This document shows, in pieces, positions 59,113 through 64,000 of a DNA stretch of 64,000 bases. The DNA comes from Acidimicrobiaceae bacterium (GTDB lineage: Bacteria > Actinomycetota > Acidimicrobiia > Acidimicrobiales > UBA8190): positions 1 through 64,000 of the forward strand of contig PLZB01000081.1 in the NCBI GenBank assembly GCA_003151955.1, written 5' to 3'. Under the pieces are notes generated by a model. The model was given only the letters and a program-made list of their open reading frames with translations, was not told the DNA's origin and did not search any database. Positions within the stretch are counted from its first letter, which is position 1. Each line of letters starts with the position of its first letter. The translations under genes and the position numbers were made by a program.

Positions 59113-59153
59113 ATCCGGGGTCAGCATCCTGGGCGCCGTCGTCGACCCCGGAT
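59113..59153. terminator. Inverted repeat between convergent genes
   Basis: ATCCGGGGTC at 59113-59122 pairs perfectly with GACCCCGGAT at 59144-59153. It lies between the HNH gene and the convergent membrane glycosyltransferase gene, where a two-way terminator is expected. Confidence 0.5.
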
Positions 59154-59164
59154 GCGTCTACCGC

Positions 59165-60571
59165 TCAGGCCACGGCGGCCGGGACCTCGTCCACATCCGC
59201 CTCCGACCCGATCCGGTTCCGGCCCTCGGCCAGCTCCTCGCTGTGGAGGAGCCAGGCCCAGATGAAGAAGTCGACGGGGTAGAGCATGTAGCCGAGGCGG
59301 GTGGCGGGGGCCAGGCAGATGGCCACGGCCATGGCCCAGCCCAGGAGCCGGGAGACGTTCGAGGGGGTCCGGGGGGTCCTCCGGATGAGTGCCCAACCCA
59401 GGGCGATCGACCCGAGGACGACGATGGCCACGGTGAAGACCTCGTGGAAGGAGGGGAAGGCCGTGACGAAGACATGGCCCAGAAGGGGGCTGGCGGCCGG
59501 GGAGGTCACCCCGGCCAGGCCCAGGGGGAACCGGACCACGTTCTGGACGAAGGCCGAGAAGTTGTTCAGGGCCGAGGGGAGGACGGCGGGGATCATGACC
59601 CCGGCCAGTCCCCCGGCGAAGAGGAGCCGGGCCCGTCCCGTCCGCTCCCCCTCCCTGTCGGTGACCACCAGGATGGCGATGACAGCCAGGGGCCAGGCCG
59701 TGATCTTCATGGAGGCGGACACCCCCAGGACCAGGCCGGCCAGGAGGGGTCTCCGCCGCTGGAGGAGGACGAGCCCCAGGAGCATGATGGCGGCCACCGG
59801 GACGTCATCCCCCCCGGTGGCCAGGGGGAGGGCGGCCGTCGGGAGGACCGTCATGCTCTGGAGGGTGACCTGCCGGGGGGAGTTCCGGCCCCGGGTCATC
59901 CCCAGGGCCCCGACGGCCAGGAGGATGGTCAGCAGCGAGAAGGCCACCCGGGCGTCGGTGAGCCGGGGGGAGGCGTGGGTCGACCGGGCCAGCCCGAAGA
60001 GGGACATGAGGGGGAGGTAGGGGTTGAAGGCGTCATAGGAGGGCTCCCCCTGGGCCACCGGCGGGGGCTTGGCCGGGTTGATCTTCTGGTAGGGGCTCTG
60101 CCCGGACGCCACCCGATCCCCCGACTGCTCGATGACCTGGACCTCGGGCTGGACGTGGGTGCTGGACCCGCTGTCGGTCCGCCAGAGGACCTCCAGGGAG
60201 AGGGGCATCAGGGTGGCCCCCACCAGGACCAGGAGGAAGATGGCCGTCCTCGAGGTGTTCCAGTGCCAGCCCTCGGCCCCCTCGGTGGGGCCGGCCGGAG
60301 CCGGGACCGGACCGGAGCCGAGAGGGTCGCTGGCCCGCCGACGGGGATGGCTCCCCGACCGGTGCCGACGGGCCATGAAGGCCGAGGCCAGCGCAGCCAG
60401 GGCGTAGGGGCCGACAGCAAGCTCCCCCCACTGCCGGTAGAGGGGGATCCCCGAGGCCCGGATCGTGATCACGGCGAAGAGGGCCGAGGCCGAGTAGAGG
60501 ACGGCGTCGCGCTCATCGGGGCTCCAGCCCGCCACCGTCCGGGCGCCACGCCGCAGCAGGCGGGGGACCAT
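59165..60571 (-). CDS. Multi-pass membrane glycosyltransferase-like protein (DUF2029/GT87 type)
   Basis: A 468-residue integral membrane protein with about ten hydrophobic helices. Features are the loop YDAFNPYLPLMSLFGLAR, a central block LLAGLVLGVSASMKITAWPLAVIAIL typical of polyprenyl-phosphate-mannose-dependent mannosyltransferases, and the end RLGYMLYPVDFFIWAWLL. The family transfers sugar from a lipid carrier outside the membrane; the acceptor is unknown. TACGAT lies exactly six bases before ATG 60571, fitting a leaderless mRNA. Downstream of the S9 peptidase gene on the same strand, 59 bases apart. Confidence 0.75.
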   Translation of the reverse strand: MVPRLLRRGARTVAGWSPDERDAVLYSASALFAVITIRASGIPLYRQWGELAVGPYALAALASAFMARRHRSGSHPRRRASDPLGSGPVPAPAGPTEGAEGWHWNTSRTAIFLLVLVGATLMPLSLEVLWRTDSGSSTHVQPEVQVIEQSGDRVASGQSPYQKINPAKPPPVAQGEPSYDAFNPYLPLMSLFGLARSTHASPRLTDARVAFSLLTILLAVGALGMTRGRNSPRQVTLQSMTVLPTAALPLATGGDDVPVAAIMLLGLVLLQRRRPLLAGLVLGVSASMKITAWPLAVIAILVVTDREGERTGRARLLFAGGLAGVMIPAVLPSALNNFSAFVQNVVRFPLGLAGVTSPAASPLLGHVFVTAFPSFHEVFTVAIVVLGSIALGWALIRRTPRTPSNVSRLLGWAMAVAICLAPATRLGYMLYPVDFFIWAWLLHSEELAEGRNRIGSEADVDEVPAAVA

Positions 60572-60630
60572 CCCCCCATCGTAGGCCCCCGCCGGCCCCT
60601 CCGGCGGGTCCCCCCGGGAGTGTCCCCCCG

Positions 60631-62586
60631 TCAGGAGGCCGGGAACCCGAGGACCTCCCCCAGGAAGGCCTGCTCCCGCCGGGTGCACTCGGCCAGGGTC
60701 TCCCCCCGCCGGAACCCGTGGCCCTCCCCCGGGAAGAGGACCAGCTCGCACCGGACCCCTCGGGCCTCGAGGGCCGCCGCCATCCGCCGGGCCTGGTCCG
60801 GGGGGACGACGGCGTCCTCCTCCCCCTGGAGGAGGAGGACCGCCGCCCCGATGAGCTCGGGGTGGCAGGCCGGGGACCGCTCCTCATAGACCGCCTCCGC
60901 CTCCGGCCAGGGTCCGACCAGCCCGTCGAGGTACCGGGCCTCGAACTTGTGGGTGTCGGCGGCCAGGGCCCGGAGGTCCGTCACCCCGTAGGCGGAGATG
61001 ACGGCCCCGAACGGTCCCCCCACCGTGGCCGCCCGGAGCGCCGTCAGCCCCCCGCTGCTCGCCCCCCGGACCGCCATCCGCTTCCCGTCGACCCGGCCCC
61101 CCTCGGCCAGGGCCAGGGCCACGTCGGCGACGTCCTCGGCGTCGGCCACCCCCCAGGCCCCGGCCAGGAGCCCCCGGTAGGCCCGGCCGTAGCCCGCCGA
61201 CCCCCGGTAGTCGACGGCCGCCACCGCCACCCCCCGGGACGTCCAGAACTGGACCGCCGGGTCGAACCCCCCCTCGACCGCCCCCGTCGGCCCCCCGTGG
61301 CACACCACCAACACCGGAGGGAGCTCTCCTTCACCGGCCGGACCCGAGGGGGGGTAGAAGAGGTAGGGGATCTCCCCGCCCCCCCGACCGGGGGCGACCC
61401 CGGCTTCGGCCACAGAGACCTCCTCCGGGGCCAGGAGGACCGGCCCGGGCCGGTGGACCACCCTGGCCTCCCCCCCGTCCAGGGCCAGCCGGTGGATCCC
61501 GGCCGGGGCGTCCACCGTGGCCCCCAGGAGGACCACCCCCTCCCCGGCTCCCCCCACCCCGGGGTCGACGGCCAGGGCGGCGATCGAGACGCAGGGCTGC
61601 TCGACCTCGACCAGGCTTCCCCGGGCCGGGTCCACGATCCCGACCCGGTCCCTCCCCCCGGCCCGGTACCGGGTGACGAGCCGACCGTCGGCCAGGAACC
61701 CCCCCGTCGACTGCCCGAGAACCCAGTCCGGGCTGTGGAACTCCGCCTCCACGGCGCAGACCCGCTCCGCCTCCGCCCCCGGCCCCGCACCTGGCCGGCA
61801 CCGCCAGGGCTGCCACCAGCCCCCCTCGTCCGACAGGAACCAGAGCTCCCCCCCCGGGCTCCACCGGGGCTGGCCGATGGAGATGGCCCGACCCCCCGCC
61901 ACCCTCGTCAGCGGGCCGGCGTTCACCTGGAGCCCGCCCGCCGCCCCCACCAGGGGCCGGACCAGGAGCTCGGACCCGTCCCAGGGCATCTCCGGCTGGT
62001 CCCAGGCCAGGAAGGCCAGCCACCGACCGTCGGGGCTGGGCCGAGGGGCGGCGAAGAAGTCCCGGCCCCCGGCCAGGACCTGGACCGACCCCTCCGAGAC
62101 GAGGACGACGGCGTTCTCGACCTCCCCGACCTCCCCGCCCCGGTGCCACTCCCGGACGGCCACCAGGGCGTCGAGTCCGGGCACCCCCCGGACATCGCCG
62201 TACCGGACCTCCTCTCCGGCCGGGGGCTCCGGGGTGAGCCGGACCGGCTCCCCTCCCGGATCCACCTCCCAGAGACCCCCCCCGGTGATCTCGCTGTAGA
62301 CGAGCCGGCCCGCCGGGGAGACCCAGAAGGCCGCCCCCCCGTACTCCTGGACCCGGGACCGGACCGAGACCGCCGGGGGCGAGACCTCCACCGGCCCGAC
62401 CGGGCCGGCCCACCGCATCACGACCTGCCGTCCCCCCTCCGAGGGTCGGGACTCCGACCACCAGAGCGCCCCGGCCTCGACCTGGAGCCCCGAGAAGGAG
62501 ATCCGGCCGGCGGCCACCACCTCCGGGGTGAGCGGGGAGGGACGCCGCTCCGGGGGGGCGGGCTCGGGCGGGGTCGGGGGGGCCAC
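60631..62586 (-). CDS. S9-family prolyl oligopeptidase-like peptidase
   Basis: A 651-residue enzyme. The N-terminal half is a propeller-like domain (RISFSGLQVEAGALWWSESRPSEGGRQVV, then SPDGRWLAFLAWD). The C-terminal half is an alpha/beta hydrolase: VVCHGGPTG, nucleophile Ser510 in RGASSGGL, Asp in QGEEDAVVPP and His in GEGHGF. It should cleave peptides or acyl-peptides. GTG 62586 is preferred over TTG 62607 because TACCCT (62601-62596), a likely -10 box, lies downstream of that TTG. The opening PSPLTPEVVAAGRIS is the usual family start. Confidence 0.88.
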   Translation of the reverse strand: MAPPTPPEPAPPERRPSPLTPEVVAAGRISFSGLQVEAGALWWSESRPSEGGRQVVMRWAGPVGPVEVSPPAVSVRSRVQEYGGAAFWVSPAGRLVYSEITGGGLWEVDPGGEPVRLTPEPPAGEEVRYGDVRGVPGLDALVAVREWHRGGEVGEVENAVVLVSEGSVQVLAGGRDFFAAPRPSPDGRWLAFLAWDQPEMPWDGSELLVRPLVGAAGGLQVNAGPLTRVAGGRAISIGQPRWSPGGELWFLSDEGGWWQPWRCRPGAGPGAEAERVCAVEAEFHSPDWVLGQSTGGFLADGRLVTRYRAGGRDRVGIVDPARGSLVEVEQPCVSIAALAVDPGVGGAGEGVVLLGATVDAPAGIHRLALDGGEARVVHRPGPVLLAPEEVSVAEAGVAPGRGGGEIPYLFYPPSGPAGEGELPPVLVVCHGGPTGAVEGGFDPAVQFWTSRGVAVAAVDYRGSAGYGRAYRGLLAGAWGVADAEDVADVALALAEGGRVDGKRMAVRGASSGGLTALRAATVGGPFGAVISAYGVTDLRALAADTHKFEARYLDGLVGPWPEAEAVYEERSPACHPELIGAAVLLLQGEEDAVVPPDQARRMAAALEARGVRCELVLFPGEGHGFRRGETLAECTRREQAFLGEVLGFPAS

Positions 62587-62594
62587 GGGAGCCG

Positions 62595-62602
62595 TAGGGT
62601 AC
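62595..62602. promoter_or_regulatory. Bidirectional -10 element
   Basis: The core GTAGGGTAC reads TAGGGT on the plus strand, six bases before ATG 62607. On the minus strand it reads TACCCT, nine bases before GTG 62586. One symmetrical box may serve both divergent genes. Confidence 0.5.
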
Positions 62603-62606
62603 TGCA

Positions 62607-63608
62607 ATGGACGATTTCCGGGCCTTCCTGGTCCGCCGCCACGCTGACGGGATCACCGCCGGCCCCACCACCCTCGGCCTCGAGGACCTCCCCCCCGGCG
62701 AGGTCCTCGTCAAGGTGGCCTGGTCGGCCGTCAACTACAAGGACGGGATGGTGACCCGCCCCGGGAACCGGGTCTCCCGGCTCCCCCTCCTCGTCCCCGG
62801 GGTCGACCTGGCCGGGGAGGTGGTCGCCTCCGACGACCCCACCCTCCCCCCCGGAACCCCCGTCCTGGCCCACGGCCACGACATCGGCGTCTCCCGCCAC
62901 GGGGGCTTCGCCGACTACGCCCGGGTCCCCGCCCCCTGGGTCCTCCCCCTCCCTCCCGGCCTGACCGCCCGGGAGGCCATGATCATCGGGACGGCCGGCT
63001 TCACCGCCGCCCTCTCCCTCGACGACCTCGAGCGCCACGGCCTCGACCCCGCCGCCGCCCCCGGCCCCCTCCTCGTCACCGGGGCCTCCGGGGGGGTCGG
63101 CTCCTTCGCCGTCTCCCTCCTCGCCGGCCGGGGCTACGAGGTCGTCGCCTCATCGGGGAAGGCCGGCGAGACCCCCTGGCTCGAGGCCCTCGGCGCCGCC
63201 CGGGTCATCGGCCGGGACGACCTCGACGAGGCCCCCGGGAAGACCCTCGGGCCCGAGCGCTGGGCCGGGGCCGTCGACTGCGCCGGGGGGGCCACCCTGG
63301 CCCTCGTCCTGCGCTCCCTCCGCTACGGCGCCGCCGTCGCCGCCAGCGGACTCACGGCCGGGGCCGGCCTCGAGACCACCGTCTACCCCTTCATCGTCCG
63401 CAACGTCGCCCTCCTCGGGGTCGACTCCGTCGAGACCCCCACCAACCGCCGCCGGGCCGTCTGGGACCGCCTCGCCACCGACCTCCGCCCCCCCGACCTC
63501 GACACCTTCGTCGACCGGGAGGTCGACCTCGACGGCCTGGCCGGCGCCCTCGAGGGGATCATCGACGCCAAGGTCCGGGGCCGGGTCCTCGTCCGCCTCG
63601 GGACCTGA
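62607..63608 (+). CDS. YhdH/AcuI-type quinone oxidoreductase (acryloyl-CoA reductase-like)
   Basis: A 333-residue MDR-superfamily reductase. The YhdH/AcuI signature is plain: FRAFLVRR near the start, VAWSAVNYKDGM, LVPGVDLAGEV, IGTAGFTAALSLDDLE and the NADPH loop VTGASGGVGSFAVSLLAGRGYEVVASSGK. VECTORS such as LLGVDSVETP precede the end. AcuI reduces toxic acryloyl-CoA to propionyl-CoA. No zinc ligands are present, as expected. ATG 62607 has TAGGGT six bases upstream and no ribosome binding site. Divergent from the S9 peptidase. Confidence 0.92.
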   Translation: MDDFRAFLVRRHADGITAGPTTLGLEDLPPGEVLVKVAWSAVNYKDGMVTRPGNRVSRLPLLVPGVDLAGEVVASDDPTLPPGTPVLAHGHDIGVSRHGGFADYARVPAPWVLPLPPGLTAREAMIIGTAGFTAALSLDDLERHGLDPAAAPGPLLVTGASGGVGSFAVSLLAGRGYEVVASSGKAGETPWLEALGAARVIGRDDLDEAPGKTLGPERWAGAVDCAGGATLALVLRSLRYGAAVAASGLTAGAGLETTVYPFIVRNVALLGVDSVETPTNRRRAVWDRLATDLRPPDLDTFVDREVDLDGLAGALEGIIDAKVRGRVLVRLGT

Positions 63609-63641
63609 CCCCCGGGACCCGATCCACCGCCCCCAGCGGTC

Positions 63642-64000
63642 TCAGGGCGAGGGCGGGGCCGTCGTCCCCGTGGCCGGCGACCCCGGCCCGAAGAGGGCCG
63701 ACTCGTGGAGGGTCCCCCCGCCGCAGGCCGTCAGCTGGGAGACCGCCACCACCAGGTGGGAGGTGTCGTTGGGGGGGATGACCTGGATCTGGGCCGCCGC
63801 CGGGCAGGAGGTCTCACTTCCCGTCGTCACATCCGAGTAGCCCACGTTGAACCAGACCGACCCCCCCACCGGGACGCTCAGGCTGCTGGGGGCGACCTGC
63901 TCGAAGGAGAGCCCCCCGCCCTGGACCGAGTTCGTCGGGAGCTGGTTCCCCGACCCGTCGATGAGCTGGAGCCCCGGGTAGCCCCCGGTGGAGCAGGCCG
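63642..64000 (-). CDS. DUF4232-like secreted or membrane protein, C-terminal part
   Basis: The frame is open to the window edge, so the N-terminus is missing; 118 residues are visible. CSTGGYPGLQLIDGSGNQLPTN, then VPVGGSVWFNVGYSDV and TSCPAAAQIQVIPP, followed by LTACGGG, match the Ig-like DUF4232 domain with its Cys pairs. The same domain type is seen in the sigma-linked protein at 20816. It ends in a low-complexity TGTTAPPSP tail. Probably an exported lipoprotein or anchored domain of unknown role. Confidence 0.78.
   Translation of the reverse strand, partial: ACSTGGYPGLQLIDGSGNQLPTNSVQGGGLSFEQVAPSSLSVPVGGSVWFNVGYSDVTTGSETSCPAAAQIQVIPPNDTSHLVVAVSQLTACGGGTLHESALFGPGSPATGTTAPPSP

Noticed and set aside
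59113..59153. 10-bp inverted repeat as a recombination or attachment site
   Set aside because: Its place between convergent genes fits a terminator, and no integrase or duplicated end is nearby.

Overview
This is a chromosomal window from a very G+C-rich actinobacterium. Three things point to the class Acidimicrobiia or a close relative. Secreted proteins carry repeats of the 'YWxVASDGGIFAFxxAxFxGSMGG' type. A membrane protein starts with a 'GPGWWxASDGRWYPPE' tag. There is also a fused FO synthase for coenzyme F420. No rRNA, tRNA, CRISPR array, insertion sequence, integrase or replication origin was recognised. Genes lie on both strands in short operons, often with 4-base GTGA/ATGA overlaps.

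Layout. 1-2746: end of a 6-phosphogluconate dehydrogenase gene, then zwf and pgl (oxidative pentose phosphate pathway). 2819-9822: secreted repeat protein, membrane diguanylate cyclase, fbiC, LOG-family protein. 9868-18510: lipoproteins, an NlpC/P60 cell-wall hydrolase with propeller-like repeats, Ku, a PQQ-propeller-like lipoprotein, GNAT acetyltransferase, fatty-acid desaturase. 18935-20164: a more A/T-rich two-gene locus, a MerR-type DNA-binding/nucleotidyltransferase fusion followed by a HEPN protein, probably a toxin-antitoxin module. 20280-29164: sigma factor with a membrane partner, acyl-CoA ligase, a second NlpC/P60 protein, phosphotriesterase-like hydrolase, mycothiol-type enzyme, zinc-ribbon/Pro-rich membrane protein, DUF2277 and S4 proteins. 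29371-30101: a second HEPN gene with a small partner in A/T-richer DNA. 30145-35711: second diguanylate cyclase, a decayed EF-Tu (tuf) pseudogene, a cluster of strong hairpins, sigma factor plus PASTA-domain membrane protein, and a decayed zinc-ribbon membrane gene. 35822-38916: divergent PaaI thioesterase and HxlR regulator, then SCO6745-like, GYD and methyltransferase genes. 39010-44742: two paralogous alpha/beta hydrolases flanking a zinc metalloprotease-like membrane protein, a frameshifted mannanase-like gene and a secreted-protein remnant. 44739-53897: gltBD (glutamate synthase) divergent from thiO-thiS-thiG-thiD (thiazole and pyrimidine phosphate for thiamine). 54165-64000: membrane protein, frameshifted NHL-repeat lipoprotein, DUF222-HNH protein, DUF2029-like membrane glycosyltransferase, S9 peptidase, YhdH/AcuI-type reductase, and a partial DUF4232-like protein.

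Two themes run through the window. First, many genes have a TAnnnT-like hexamer exactly 6-7 bases before an ATG or GTG with no Shine-Dalgarno sequence, as expected for leaderless mRNAs; others have a classic GGAGG leader. Second, the window is littered with broken genes: tuf, a zinc-ribbon membrane protein, a mannanase-like gene, an NHL lipoprotein and at least one secreted-protein remnant. Each is recognisable because the same protein continues in a shifted frame. All functions below are read from motifs and family knowledge; no database search was run.
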